Source: Haloplanus salinus
GTDB lineage: Archaea > Halobacteriota > Halobacteria > Halobacteriales > Haloferacaceae
Direction: 5' to 3'
Length of the DNA stretch: 64,000 bases
Assembly (NCBI RefSeq): GCF_003336245.1
Contig: NZ_QPHM01000001.1
Span: forward strand, 1,674,001-1,738,000
The first letter of the stretch is position 1, and each line of letters opens with the position of its first letter. Below the pieces are notes generated by a model. It made no database searches and had not been told where the DNA came from. It worked only from the letters and a program-made list of their open reading frames with translations. This document shows positions 7,900-16,480 of this stretch, one piece after another. The position numbers were made by a program, and so were the translations under genes.

Positions 7900-9099
7900 G
7901 TGTCGTCCGTCTCCCGTCCCTGGCTCGCGCGCCTCCGCGCGCTCGACGTCCTCGCGCTGACTGCACTCCTCTGGTTTCTCGCGAAGTTCCTCCGCTACGC
8001 CTTCCCACCCCTGTTCGGGACCTTACAGACCGTCTACGGCGTCTCCAACACCGAACTCGGACTCACGTTCTCGGCGCTCATGGGGGGCTACGCCGTCATG
8101 CAGTTCCCGTCCGGTGCCCTCGCGGACCGGATCGGCACCGTCCGCGTCATCGTCGGCGGCGCCGTCGTCGCCGCCGCCGCCGCCATCGCGCTCTTTGCCT
8201 CGACGACGTACCCTGTCCTCCTCGTCGCCGTCGTCGGCATCGGCGTCGGCACCGGCGCGCACAAGACCGTCGCCATCACGCTTCTGACGACCGTCTACCC
8301 CGACCGCTCCGGGCGGGCGCTCGGGACGATGGACTTCGTCGGCGAACTCGGCGGTGCCCTCGCGCCCGTCGTCGTCGTCGCCGTCCTCGCCGCGGCGCTT
8401 CCCTGGGCGTCGCTCTTTCTCGCCGCCGCCGTCGGCGGCCTCTGTCTCGCCGCGGCCTTCGCCGTCCGGGTTCCCGTCCGCCTCCCGAACGACGCCGCCG
8501 ACGCGGGCTTCGACGCCGACGACGGCCTCCGCTCGTATCTCGCCGTCTTCGCCGCGCCGCGCTTTTCAGCCTTTGCCCTCGTCGCCGTTCTCGTCTCGCT
8601 CACCGTCAGCGGCGTCACCGCCTTCCTCCCGCTCTTTCTGGAGAGTCGTCCGGGTATCGACACCAGCCTCGCCGGCCTACTCTACAGCGGGTTCTTCCTC
8701 GTCTCGGTCGTCCAGCCCGTCACCGGCGACCTGGCCGACCGGCTGGGAGCGCTCCGCGTCATCGTCGTCCTCCTCGCGCTCGCAATCACGGCGCTCGCCG
8801 TCCTCGTCGTCGCCGGCGTCGGGCCCCTGGTCGTCGGCGTCGCGACGCTCGCGCTCGGCGTCGGCCTCCACGGCGTCCGCCCCGGCCGCGACGCACACCT
8901 GATGAACCTCATCCCCGACGACGTCGCGGGCGGGACACTCGGCGTCGTCCGCACGTCGATGCTGGGGCTGAGCGCCGTCTCCCCCGCGGTGGTCGGCTAC
9001 CTCTCCGACGTGGCCTCCTTCTCCGTCGCTTTCGGCGCGCTGGCGGCGGCGCTCGCGCTCGCCACGGCCGTCGTCGCCGCCCTCGCGCTCACCGACTGA
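7900..9099 (+). CDS. Major facilitator superfamily transporter
   Basis: 399 residues with about twelve hydrophobic helices, starting with GTG 7900. The loop 2-3 motif GALADRIGTVRV and the equivalent second-half motif GDLADRLGALRV mark the MFS fold, and GLHGVRPGRDAHLMNLIPDD sits late in the second half. A sugar, nitrate or drug substrate cannot be told. Transcribed 35 bp after srp54, possibly in the same transcript. Confidence 0.85.
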   Translation: MSSVSRPWLARLRALDVLALTALLWFLAKFLRYAFPPLFGTLQTVYGVSNTELGLTFSALMGGYAVMQFPSGALADRIGTVRVIVGGAVVAAAAAIALFASTTYPVLLVAVVGIGVGTGAHKTVAITLLTTVYPDRSGRALGTMDFVGELGGALAPVVVVAVLAAALPWASLFLAAAVGGLCLAAAFAVRVPVRLPNDAADAGFDADDGLRSYLAVFAAPRFSAFALVAVLVSLTVSGVTAFLPLFLESRPGIDTSLAGLLYSGFFLVSVVQPVTGDLADRLGALRVIVVLLALAITALAVLVVAGVGPLVVGVATLALGVGLHGVRPGRDAHLMNLIPDDVAGGTLGVVRTSMLGLSAVSPAVVGYLSDVASFSVAFGALAAALALATAVVAALALTD

Positions 9100-9145
9100 C
9101 ACACAGTCGGCCGACTTTTCAGCCCGGCCCACCTTTCCACCGACG

Positions 9146-9727
9146 ATGACCGTCCGCGAGGTTGCCGTCGAGGCGTACCGCGAGGCGCTCCCCGCCCTCG
9201 GCGCTAGCCTCGTCGGCGGCCTCCTCGCCGGCGTCGTCCTCGGCGGGATGCGCTCGGATCTCCGCGCCGTCGAGGGGCTGCTCGTCCTCGTGCCCGCACT
9301 CCTCGCCACCCGCGGCAACGTCTACGGCTCGCTCGGGGCACGGCTGGCGACTGGCCTCCACCAGGGCCTGATCGAACCCCGCGTCCGCGCCGGCGACCGG
9401 CGCATCCGTGCGGCGGCGGCCGCGGCGCTCGCCAACGGCATCGTCGCCTCGGTGTTCGCCGCGGCGGCCGCGTTCGCGGTGCTGTCGGCGCTCGGCGCCC
9501 CCGTCGCGAGCCTCGGCCGACTGGTCGGCATCGCCGTCGTCGCGGGCCTCCTCTCGGGCGCGACGCTCGTCGTCGTCGTCGTCACCGTCGTCTTCGCGGG
9601 CTACCGTCGCGGCTATAACCCCGACACGCTCGTCGGACCGCTCGTCACCACCACGGGTGACGTCTTCGGCGTCCTCTTTCTCCTGGTCGCGGTCCGAACC
9701 GTCGCGCTCGTTCTCGGGGGTGTCTGA
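9146..9727 (+). CDS. MgtE-type magnesium transporter, membrane half 1
   Basis: 193 residues, about five membrane helices, no CBS or N domain. The motif LLVLVPALLATRGNVYGSLG (about 47-66) and a late PLVTTTGDVFGVLFLL match the MgtE/SLC41 integral domain, in which polar and Gly-Asn-rich motifs line the ion path. Bacterial MgtE carries both repeats in a dimer. Here the stop TGA is followed directly by the GTG start of a second, homologous half, so the two are coupled and probably form a heterodimeric channel. Confidence 0.75.
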   Translation: MTVREVAVEAYREALPALGASLVGGLLAGVVLGGMRSDLRAVEGLLVLVPALLATRGNVYGSLGARLATGLHQGLIEPRVRAGDRRIRAAAAAALANGIVASVFAAAAAFAVLSALGAPVASLGRLVGIAVVAGLLSGATLVVVVVTVVFAGYRRGYNPDTLVGPLVTTTGDVFGVLFLLVAVRTVALVLGGV

Positions 9728-10285
9728 GTGGCGACCGACTGGACCGTCCGCGCCATCACGCGGGCGATGCTCCCCGTCCTCCTCCTTTTGACCCTCGTCG
9801 AACTCGGAAGCGGCCTCGTCCTCGGGAGCTTCGAGGACACCCTGCTTCGCTACCCCTCGCTGCTCGTCCTCGTCCCCGTCACCATCGGCACCGCGGGGAA
9901 CCTCGGGAGCGTCCTCGCGGCCCGTCTCTCGACCGCCTTCCACCTCGGGACCCTCTCGTTCGCGCCGGACGACGAGACGCTCGCGGGCAACGCCCTCGCC
10001 ACCGTCGCACTCGCCGCTACCGTCTTCCCCGTCGTCGGCCTCGGCGCGTGGAGCCTGAGCGCGGTCACCGGTTCGACCGCCCTCTCGCCGTGGACGGTCC
10101 TCGCCGTCTCGCTCACGAGCGGGCTTTCCCTGGCCGTCCTCGCCGTCCTCGTCACCGTCGTCGCCACCTACGCCGCCTACCGCCTCGAACTCGACCCCGA
10201 CGACGTGGTGATTCCCGTCGTCACCAACACCTGCGACGTACTCGGCGTCGTCCTCCTCTATCTCGCGGTCCTCGCGTTCGTCTAA
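9728..10285 (+). CDS. MgtE-type magnesium transporter, membrane half 2
   Basis: 185 residues beginning with GTG directly after the previous stop. It repeats the architecture of its neighbour: LLVLVPVTIGTAGNLGSVLA (about 38-57) and VIPVVTNTCDVLGVVLLYLA near the end, with about five membrane helices. The pair is a split and duplicated MgtE membrane domain without the cytoplasmic magnesium sensor, so gating by the N/CBS domains of bacterial MgtE is absent. Ends 4 bp into the convergent YjbQ gene. Confidence 0.75.
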   Translation: MATDWTVRAITRAMLPVLLLLTLVELGSGLVLGSFEDTLLRYPSLLVLVPVTIGTAGNLGSVLAARLSTAFHLGTLSFAPDDETLAGNALATVALAATVFPVVGLGAWSLSAVTGSTALSPWTVLAVSLTSGLSLAVLAVLVTVVATYAAYRLELDPDDVVIPVVTNTCDVLGVVLLYLAVLAFV

Positions 10286-10656
10286 GCGACCCGGATGGTC
10301 CGCTCCCGCGGCCCGTCGCACTCCACTAGGAGGATCGACTGCCACCGGCCGAGCGAGAGTTCGCCGTCCACCACCGGCACGGTCTCCGACGGCCCCAGCA
10401 GGAGCGCCCGGAGATGCGAGTCGGCGTTGCCGTCCAGCCCGTCGTGTGCCCACCCCTCGTCCGGAACCAGTTCGGCGAGGAAGGTCCGCATATCCTCCAG
10501 CAAGCGCGGTTCGGCCTCGTTGACGACGACGCCCGCGGTGGTGTGGTCGACGAAGACGGTCGCCGTGCCGTCCCGGTCGTCCGGCAGCGCCACGGCAACC
10601 TCGTCCGTCACGTCCACCACGTCGAGGCGAGCGTCCGTCGAGACGGTAATCTCCAT
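10282..10656 (-). CDS. YjbQ/UPF0047 family protein
   Basis: 124 residues with the family motifs FVDHTTAGVVVNE (about 42-54) and HLRALLLG...VDGELSLGRWQSILLVECDGPR in the C-terminal half. The family forms trimers with a conserved His/Glu site and has been annotated as a secondary thiamine-phosphate synthase, although its real role is uncertain. Full length. Convergent with, and overlapping by 4 bp, the MgtE half gene. Confidence 0.85.
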   Translation of the reverse strand: MEITVSTDARLDVVDVTDEVAVALPDDRDGTATVFVDHTTAGVVVNEAEPRLLEDMRTFLAELVPDEGWAHDGLDGNADSHLRALLLGPSETVPVVDGELSLGRWQSILLVECDGPRERTIRVA

Positions 10657-10727
10657 ACCCTGCCTCGCAGGCCGGGACGCAAAACGACCGGGGTAAGCTA
10701 TTCGGTACCACGTGTCGTACGACCGTC

Positions 10728-11243
10728 ATGGTCGACAGTCGCAATTACGCGTTCGAGGGAGTCAACCCGGCTATCCACGACGACGCACGGGTGAGCCGCG
10801 AGGCGACGCTCGTCGGCGACGTGCGCGTCGGCGCCGACGCGAGCGTCTGGCCCGGCGTCGTGCTTCGGGGTGACGTGGCGCCGGTCGAGGTGGGGGTGGA
10901 GTCACACGTCGGCGACAACGCCGTGTTGCACGCCGTGACGACCGGTGACCGGGTCATGATCGGCCACGGCGCCGTGCTCAACGAGTCCGACATCGACGAC
11001 GGCGCGCTCGTCGGCTTCAACACGACGGTCAACGCCGACGTCCACGTCGGCGAGCGCTGCATCATCGCTTCGGGAACGGTGGTCCCGAACGGGTACGACA
11101 TCCCGTCCGAGTCGTTCGTCCGCGGCGTCCCCGCACGAGCGACGCCGCTCGCCGAGACGCAGATCGACGCCGAATCGATCTTCGAGGCGTACAGCACGGG
11201 AGGGTACACCGACCTCGCCGCGCGCCACGAGGAACTGTTCTGA
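10728..11243 (+). CDS. Gamma-carbonic-anhydrase family left-handed beta-helix protein
   Basis: 171 residues with hexapeptide repeats (VGDVRVGADASVWPGVVLRGD, GDNAVLH, GALVG...) of the gamma carbonic anhydrase fold. In active enzymes three histidines bind zinc. Here H68 (VLH) and H80 (IGH) are present, but the third position, five residues after the second, is Asn85 (GHGAVLN). It may use a different metal site, or it may be a non-enzymatic or acyltransferase-like member. Start ATG 10728. Monocistronic. Confidence 0.8.
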   Translation: MVDSRNYAFEGVNPAIHDDARVSREATLVGDVRVGADASVWPGVVLRGDVAPVEVGVESHVGDNAVLHAVTTGDRVMIGHGAVLNESDIDDGALVGFNTTVNADVHVGERCIIASGTVVPNGYDIPSESFVRGVPARATPLAETQIDAESIFEAYSTGGYTDLAARHEELF

Positions 11244-11281
11244 CCGGCCTTCGGCCCCCCGACGACGCAGTCGCGGCCGAC

Positions 11282-11695
11282 TCACTCGTCGGGCCGAACC
11301 GGCGTGCCGTCCTCGGTTGGCGGCGCGACGTGATCGACGACCCCCTCCACGTCGGGGTCGTGAACCGTCACCTGCACCTCGATGTCGCCGAGTTCGTCCG
11401 GGTTCCCCACGGCGAAGTTGATCACGCCCCGAAACGCCGCCTGCTTTTTCAGCGCGAACGTGAACCCCTCGTCGTCCGCCCGACGGAAGAACTCCTTGCG
11501 TGCGGTGTCGAGGATCTCCTGTTCGTGGAGTCGCTCCGAGAACGCGTCCATCGAGTGACTGTCGGCGACGAGTCGTCCCGGCTCCTCCCGAAGCTCCGCG
11601 TTCGGGAACAGGGTCCGCACCGCGTCGGCGACGCGGTCCGTGACCTCCGTGTCGCGGACGGGCGCGATCACCCGCACGTCGATCCGGTAGATCAC
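11282..11695 (-). CDS. UPF0201-type RNA-binding-fold protein
   Basis: 137 residues, start GTG 11695 overlapping the stop of the upstream kinase-like gene (GTGA). The sequence (IYRIDVRVIAPVRDTEVTDRVADAVRTLFPNAEL...FALKKQAAFRGVINFAVGNPDELGDIEVQV) fits the archaeal UPF0201/COG1325 predicted RNA-binding proteins that commonly follow a UPF0200 kinase gene. Cytoplasmic. No biochemical role is established that I know of. Confidence 0.75.
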   Translation of the reverse strand: MIYRIDVRVIAPVRDTEVTDRVADAVRTLFPNAELREEPGRLVADSHSMDAFSERLHEQEILDTARKEFFRRADDEGFTFALKKQAAFRGVINFAVGNPDELGDIEVQVTVHDPDVEGVVDHVAPPTEDGTPVRPDE

Positions 11696-12237
11696 GGCTC
11701 GGCCCCCAGCAGGTCACGAACCCGCGCCCGGAAGCCGTCGAGCGATCCCGCGTTGTCGACGGTCACGTCCGCGGCGGCCATCACCTCGTCCATCCCGAAG
11801 CCGCGTTCGCGCTCCTCCCGCGCTCTGAGCGCCTCGCGGTCCGCGTCCGAGGCGTCGCGGCCGCGGTCGGCCAACCGCTCGACCCGCGTCTCGAACGGTG
11901 CCTCGATGCCCACGATGACGAAGTCGTCGTCGAAGGCCGCCTCGAAGCGGGCCACCTCGGCGGGCGAACGCAGACCGTCGACGAGGACGGTGTCCGACTC
12001 CTCCAGCGCGTCCCGGATCAGGGGGAGCGAGCGCTCCGCGATGGCCGCCTCGCCGTTCTCCTCCCGGAGCGTCTTCGCCACCTCGCCGTGACGCTCCATC
12101 GGGTCCAACCCCCGGTCGCGACACGCCTCGCGGATCACGTCGCCCATCGTGACGACCGGAACGCCGGCCTCGCGGGCGACGGCCGCCGCCTCGCCCTTGC
12201 CGCTCCCCGGAAGTCCGACGGTACCGAGTATCCTCAT
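11692..12237 (-). CDS. UPF0200-type P-loop kinase-like protein
   Basis: 181 residues with Walker A GLPGSGKGE (8-16), a nucleoside-kinase-like core (VTMGDVIREACRDRG, LVDGLRSPAEVARFE) and a lid rich in arginines (RGRDASDADREALRARE). It resembles adenylate or dephospho-CoA kinases, but its substrate is unknown. It is translationally coupled to the RNA-binding-fold gene downstream, a pairing conserved in archaea. Confidence 0.8.
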   Translation of the reverse strand: MRILGTVGLPGSGKGEAAAVAREAGVPVVTMGDVIREACRDRGLDPMERHGEVAKTLREENGEAAIAERSLPLIRDALEESDTVLVDGLRSPAEVARFEAAFDDDFVIVGIEAPFETRVERLADRGRDASDADREALRAREERERGFGMDEVMAAADVTVDNAGSLDGFRARVRDLLGAEP

Positions 12238-12319
12238 CGGTATCCGCTACCCGTCTCGCGGCCTTATAGCCTCTGCCCTCGCACGCTACCCTTTTGCCCG
12301 CGCTTCGCCTCCCTTTCAC

Positions 12320-12697
12320 ATGGCTCAGCGCTCCCTCCTCACCCGCGCCCTCTGGTTCGTCGTCGTCGGCTGGTGGGTCACGCCCGCCGTCGTCAACGCT
12401 GCGTGGTTCCTCTGTGCGACCGTCGTCGGCGCCCCCCTCGGCGTCAAACTGATCAACCTCGTCCCTACCGTCCTCACCCTCAAGGAACCTCGCTCGCTCG
12501 GCGATCCCGCTACCGCCGTCGGCCAGCGGTCGCTCGGGGTTCGCGCCCTCTATTTCGTCCTCGTCGGCTGGTGGCTCAGCTGGCTCTGGGCGAACGTCGC
12601 CGCCTTCCTCGCCGTCACCGTCGTCGGCCTCCCCGTCGCGATTCCGATGTTCGACCGCCTGCCGTTCGTCACGTCCCTGTATCGCTTCGACGGGTGA
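12320..12697 (+). CDS. YccF-domain small membrane protein
   Basis: 125 residues made of two similar halves, each with FVVVGWWV / FVLVGWWLS followed by LCATVVGAPLG / LAVTVVGLPVA. This is the internal repeat of the YccF inner-membrane domain (four membrane segments). The ATG at 12320 is chosen because a longer in-frame extension upstream overlaps the divergent kinase gene and has no coding character. Function unknown. The gene ends 121 bp before tRNA-Arg. Confidence 0.78.
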   Translation: MAQRSLLTRALWFVVVGWWVTPAVVNAAWFLCATVVGAPLGVKLINLVPTVLTLKEPRSLGDPATAVGQRSLGVRALYFVLVGWWLSWLWANVAAFLAVTVVGLPVAIPMFDRLPFVTSLYRFDG

Positions 12698-12818
12698 CGT
12701 CTCTACGGCCCGTCGTCCCTGATCGCCGCTGGTTCGCCCGGTTCCGGCGAACCAGCGGAACCGACTGACGACGGGCCTTATCGAACGGTTTTTTCATGCG
12801 CCCGCCCTGTCGTCGGTG

Positions 12819-12922
12819 GGGCACGTAGCTCAGTCCGGATAGAGCGTCGGACTTCTAGCCGCACGCGACCGCGTGTGCGGGAAGCCATCCGACGGTCGTG
12901 GGTTCAAATCCCATCGTGCCCG
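12819..12922 (+). tRNA. tRNA-Arg (anticodon TCT) with an intron
   Basis: Acceptor GGGCACG (12819-12825) pairs with CGTGCCC (12915-12921), discriminator G. The anticodon stem TCGGA/TCCGA surrounds a loop interrupted after position 37 by about 29 nt (12858-12886). Removing these leaves a normal seven-base loop with anticodon TCT (12854-12856). The intron (GCCGCACGCGACCGCGTGTG...) folds as CGCACGCG/CGCGTGTGCG, as expected for an archaeal bulge-helix-bulge substrate. The 3' end is the probable attachment site of the following element. Confidence 0.92.
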
Positions 12923-12923
12923 T
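12909..12923 (+). repeat. Candidate attL (tRNA-Arg 3' end)
   Basis: TCCCATCGTGCCCGT, the last 14 bases of the tRNA plus one. It is repeated with one mismatch 5.2 kb downstream. Archaeal integrases commonly use tRNA 3' ends as attB. Confidence 0.45.
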
Positions 12924-13411
12924 ACAGCAACACTTGGTTGCCTCCTTCAGCGTGAAAACACGCTTCAGGAGTGCTACCGCGTCAATTCTCGCGGTTCTCG
13001 ATTCGCCCGTCATGCTCTCAATCCGGACTTCGTTCAACGGCTGAACGCCCCCCATCGCCCGCTGTCGATTTCTATACTCGGTCCCGGCCCTCAGCGGGGA
13101 ACTCCACCCACCCACCTACCGACCCACCGGAAACGAACCGGAGTGGGGTCCATGCGGCCCCCGGCGGTTCGTTTCGGTGCGTCGACCGGCGGAGCATCCG
13201 CCGGGAGCGAGGAAGAGGGAGCGAGGCTCGTCGACGAGCGAGCGACCTTTCGGAGCGACGCGAGGAGATCGGCGCCGGGCGCCAACCGGCGCCGACCGAG
13301 TGACCGACCGGAAGCGGCCCCCCTCCCATGGGGGGCCGACCCGGAAGTCCGAGCGCACGCTCTCGACCGGAGGGAGAGAGCCAGCGAGGTTGCGGTGCGG
13401 GGGCGGTCGCG
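12923..13411. other. Gene-free left end of the element
   Basis: No credible reading frame on either strand. The stretch has repeated GAGCGAG/CGAGCGA motifs (about 13200-13270) and is where a replication origin for the following HUH Rep would be expected, but I cannot point to a nick site. Confidence 0.4.
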
Positions 13412-14776
13412 GTGAGCGATCCAACTTCGGTTACTGGACCACACGCCCCAGACTGGGAGTCGCGCTCTCGGCCTTCCAAGAATAACTGTAAACCAGACTC
13501 GAAAGAGTCTGAACCTGCCGAAGAACGTATTTCCGGCCGTTACTGGTGGCGCCGAAAGAACGGGACTGTCGACGAAATGCTCGATACCCTCTCTCAGCGG
13601 ATGAGTCGACCTGCTGCTGTCCGTGAGAAGACGAAATTACGCGAGGACTGCGTACGCGACCGCGCTGCCGGCGGATATCGATCCAAGCCGATGAGCGCCG
13701 TCGTCCGGGAGTTCCTGAGCTGGTACAACGACTACCGCCACGCTCATCTCCTGTTCAACGATCCCGACGGCAACACGGTTCGCTCAAAGATGGAGAACTC
13801 GCACCAGCCCGGATACGGAAATCGCTACTATGCCCGCTTCAAGGCGCTCGAACGCCAGGTGATTCAAAAATTCGATAATCCCTATTCCTGCATCCTCACG
13901 TTCTCCGGTTCACACGAGAACGCCGATGGGGATTGGCGCTGTCCCGTCGATCATCTCCGCGACGTGATCGATACCTGGCGTCCCGAACGCGGCGGTGGTG
14001 TCTATTACCAGCTCCGTCAGGCTCTCGACGGTATGGAGTGGGAATACTGCGTCGGCGTCGAACACAACTCGAAGGGCTACGGCCACGTTCACGTCGGCGT
14101 GTTCGTTGATGGCGAAATCACCGAATCGGATTTTCACAGCGTCATCGACAAACATCTCCGTCTCTGTGATATTGCACATCGTGACGCGCACAACTATTAT
14201 CACCCTGATTCGAAGAAGAAGCCCATTTCCGTGAGACGTATCGACCCAGGGCTTGATCCGGAGGATTACGATAGCTCGGAGGATGCTGTCGGTAACGTCG
14301 CTTCGTATCTTGCAGAATACATCGGCGCCGCCAACGAATCCGAACTATTCGACCGTTCCCCTGAAGAACTCTATTTCCGTGCCGCCTGCTGGTCGTCCGG
14401 AACGCAGCGGGTTCGCTTCTCGACGGGTGCCAACGAGATGATTCGCCAGGATCGGGACGAATCCAGCCGGGTCGAAGCGGTGGGACCAGTAAACCATGGC
14501 TGGAAACCAAACGCAACCGAGGAGAAGATCGCAGAGGCAGCGAACGATCCTGATCGTTCTATCACCGAGTGGCTTGAGCAACCGGACGGAGGGCGCTGGA
14601 CGTTACAGGGAATCGGCCGGGTCGATAATGAGGGAGAGACGACATACGAGATCGAACAGTCGACGGTTCAGTACCGAGAAATTCAGGGTGCTGAATCGCT
14701 CGACCCACCGAAGCAATTGCCTGCTGACCGACCGCGTCCGCCGTCTACTATATCGTCGCTAACGGAGTTCGGTTGA
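13412..14776 (+). CDS. HUH-type rolling-circle replication initiator (Rep)
   Basis: 454 residues from a GTG at 13412; other starts between 13328 and 13600 are possible. A middle hydrophobic beta strand followed by a polar segment (SCILTFSGSHEN) is a motif-1 candidate. KGYGHVHVGVFVDG contains the HxH metal motif 2, and NVASYLAEYIGA provides tyrosines for motif 3. This is the layout of HUH endonucleases that nick and restart plasmid or virus DNA. It resembles Rep proteins of haloarchaeal pHK2/SNJ1-type plasmids and pleolipovirus relatives as I remember them. It lies next to tRNA-Arg, consistent with an integrated replicon. Confidence 0.75.
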   Translation: MSDPTSVTGPHAPDWESRSRPSKNNCKPDSKESEPAEERISGRYWWRRKNGTVDEMLDTLSQRMSRPAAVREKTKLREDCVRDRAAGGYRSKPMSAVVREFLSWYNDYRHAHLLFNDPDGNTVRSKMENSHQPGYGNRYYARFKALERQVIQKFDNPYSCILTFSGSHENADGDWRCPVDHLRDVIDTWRPERGGGVYYQLRQALDGMEWEYCVGVEHNSKGYGHVHVGVFVDGEITESDFHSVIDKHLRLCDIAHRDAHNYYHPDSKKKPISVRRIDPGLDPEDYDSSEDAVGNVASYLAEYIGAANESELFDRSPEELYFRAACWSSGTQRVRFSTGANEMIRQDRDESSRVEAVGPVNHGWKPNATEEKIAEAANDPDRSITEWLEQPDGGRWTLQGIGRVDNEGETTYEIEQSTVQYREIQGAESLDPPKQLPADRPRPPSTISSLTEFG

Positions 14777-14834
14777 TCGTCTCTTTGCCCTTGTTCGGTG
14801 GACGTAAATGAGAAAAGATCAGGTATTCCCCCTA

Positions 14835-15509
14835 CTACGAGGGGTCATAGACGGGAGTGAATACGTCGGCTAGTCCCTCCCTGTCTGCAGTCGCGTTGAT
14901 CGTCATCGTCTGGCCATCTTTGAGTATCGCACTTCCCGCACTTCCTTCGGGTGTATCGACAACGAGTCCGACATCAACGAACTCACCCACACCGAGTTCG
15001 ACTGCCGCGGTATCGATCCCGGCGTCGAACTGGGGTTGGCGCTGGCGACCGTCGCGCTTCAGTGTGCCAACGCCGTTGTTGTAGTCAGCCAGACTGATCG
15101 CACGTGCGGACGTGCCTCCTTGCTCCCACGATCCGGCATAGAACGCGTGTCGCTTGCTACCGTTCCGACCGCCGGATTCGAGAATCCAAACGTAGATAGT
15201 CTGGGTGCCCTGATTCTCGATTCGGAACAGGTCGTCGAACACTGTCGTCGCGTTAGGATTGACGCCGTTCCCGAGTACGTTGTCGTTGCCGTCGGATATG
15301 TCGATACTGAGTGTCCCGCCGTCGGTGTTGACGTACGCCGCGTTACCGCTACCTGGAACCGGAACAAGGCGTAGGTACGCGCTTGCGTCATCAACGACGT
15401 TGACCTGGACGCTACGATCTGCACTCACGCTGGTGAATGCACCGGTTCCGAGTGCTCCGCCGGCGCCCAACAGTGTGCCTGCACCCAGTAGCAGTTGCCG
15501 TCTTTTCAT
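14835..15509 (-). CDS. Tat-exported DUF1102-type protein 1
   Basis: 224 residues. The N-terminus MKRRQLLLGAGTLLGAGGAL is a twin-arginine signal leading into GTGAFTSVSADRSVQV, the typical DUF1102 opening in haloarchaea. The mature part is beta-rich (LVPVPGSGNAAYVNTDGGTL, FRIENQGTQTIYVWI). Such proteins are surface-exposed and structurally reminiscent of TasA/camelysin-like filament subunits; that link is my inference. A second member lies 102 bp upstream, so the two could be partners. Confidence 0.75.
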   Translation of the reverse strand: MKRRQLLLGAGTLLGAGGALGTGAFTSVSADRSVQVNVVDDASAYLRLVPVPGSGNAAYVNTDGGTLSIDISDGNDNVLGNGVNPNATTVFDDLFRIENQGTQTIYVWILESGGRNGSKRHAFYAGSWEQGGTSARAISLADYNNGVGTLKRDGRQRQPQFDAGIDTAAVELGVGEFVDVGLVVDTPEGSAGSAILKDGQTMTINATADREGLADVFTPVYDPS

Positions 15510-15611
15510 TTTATCTCTCTTGCATATCGTGTTCCACGAAGCGCACCGACAGAGCCGAGCCGTCGTCGGAGATGTTAATAAACTGGTATAGTAGTGTGGG
15601 TTAGCTAAAAA

Positions 15612-16211
15612 TTACTGTCCTGGGAAGATACCTCTCTCAAATTGATCTCCAGTGCCAGCACAGATCACGATCCCGTTGCTCTCGAGAGTGCTGAGAATAT
15701 CGTTCAAATCGTCAGACGAATCGAGGTTGAAGAAGAATCCAATTGAGTTCGACTCACCTGGGCTAAGATCCACCGTACCCGAGGGGTCCGTTCCAATCTC
15801 TGCGTTCCGCTTGACATCCTCATCGTTTCCGGAGACGCTGAATTCCGCAGTAGGAACTGCCGTCTGTCCCCCGGGAACGCCGACCGACAAGAAAACATCC
15901 TGAGTCCCTTGATTCTCAACGCTCAGAACATTTTCAATGTTGATGAACGCCTCGTCGTTCAGGCCCGTATCCGAAGCCTCGTCGTTCTGGGTGAAATCAA
16001 GTGCAATGGTGTTACCACCATCAACTTCCTGCGCGTACTGGCCGTTGGGTCCGTCGTACGGCTCGAGTGCCAGCAGAGCACTACTGTCGGCCGTAGTGCT
16101 GACAGTGACATCTCGATCCGCTTGGACAAACGAGAATGCACCCGTACCTGTGACAGCTGCCGCGCCGGCAGCGAGCGATCCCACACCTGCGATGAACTTG
16201 CGTCGTTGCAT
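15612..16211 (-). CDS. Tat-exported DUF1102-type protein 2
   Basis: 199 residues starting MQRRKFIAGVGSLAAGAAAV, a twin-arginine signal, then GTGAFSFVQADRDVTVST. The mature domain repeats the pattern of its neighbour (LALEPYDGPNGQYAQ, LSVENQGTQDVFLSVG), including the conserved ENQGTQ strand. The C-terminal half has a Cys in NGIVICAGTGDQFE. First gene of the likely two-gene unit; 16212-16480 upstream holds no gene and presumably its promoter. Confidence 0.75.
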   Translation of the reverse strand: MQRRKFIAGVGSLAAGAAAVTGTGAFSFVQADRDVTVSTTADSSALLALEPYDGPNGQYAQEVDGGNTIALDFTQNDEASDTGLNDEAFINIENVLSVENQGTQDVFLSVGVPGGQTAVPTAEFSVSGNDEDVKRNAEIGTDPSGTVDLSPGESNSIGFFFNLDSSDDLNDILSTLESNGIVICAGTGDQFERGIFPGQ

Positions 16212-16480
16212 TGTCGATCTCCTGTTTTCGCGCGTCCTGTCTCACAGCCCGGTGCTGTGGTCGAACGCGCTTACCCAACCCATTCACCCCTACCCATGTT
16301 GTTGTAAGGTGATTGAAGAGGATCTACGACTGATTGCCGTTCGCGTTCACGCCGTTCAATGAGGTGATTGAGGACGGATAGCCCAGCCTGATCTGGCCGA
16401 TGATATTCGGTCTAACCGTTCAAGCGGTCTTTGAACACTGGAAATTTCGGGTTTGAGCGTTTCGACCGATAACGATCAAG

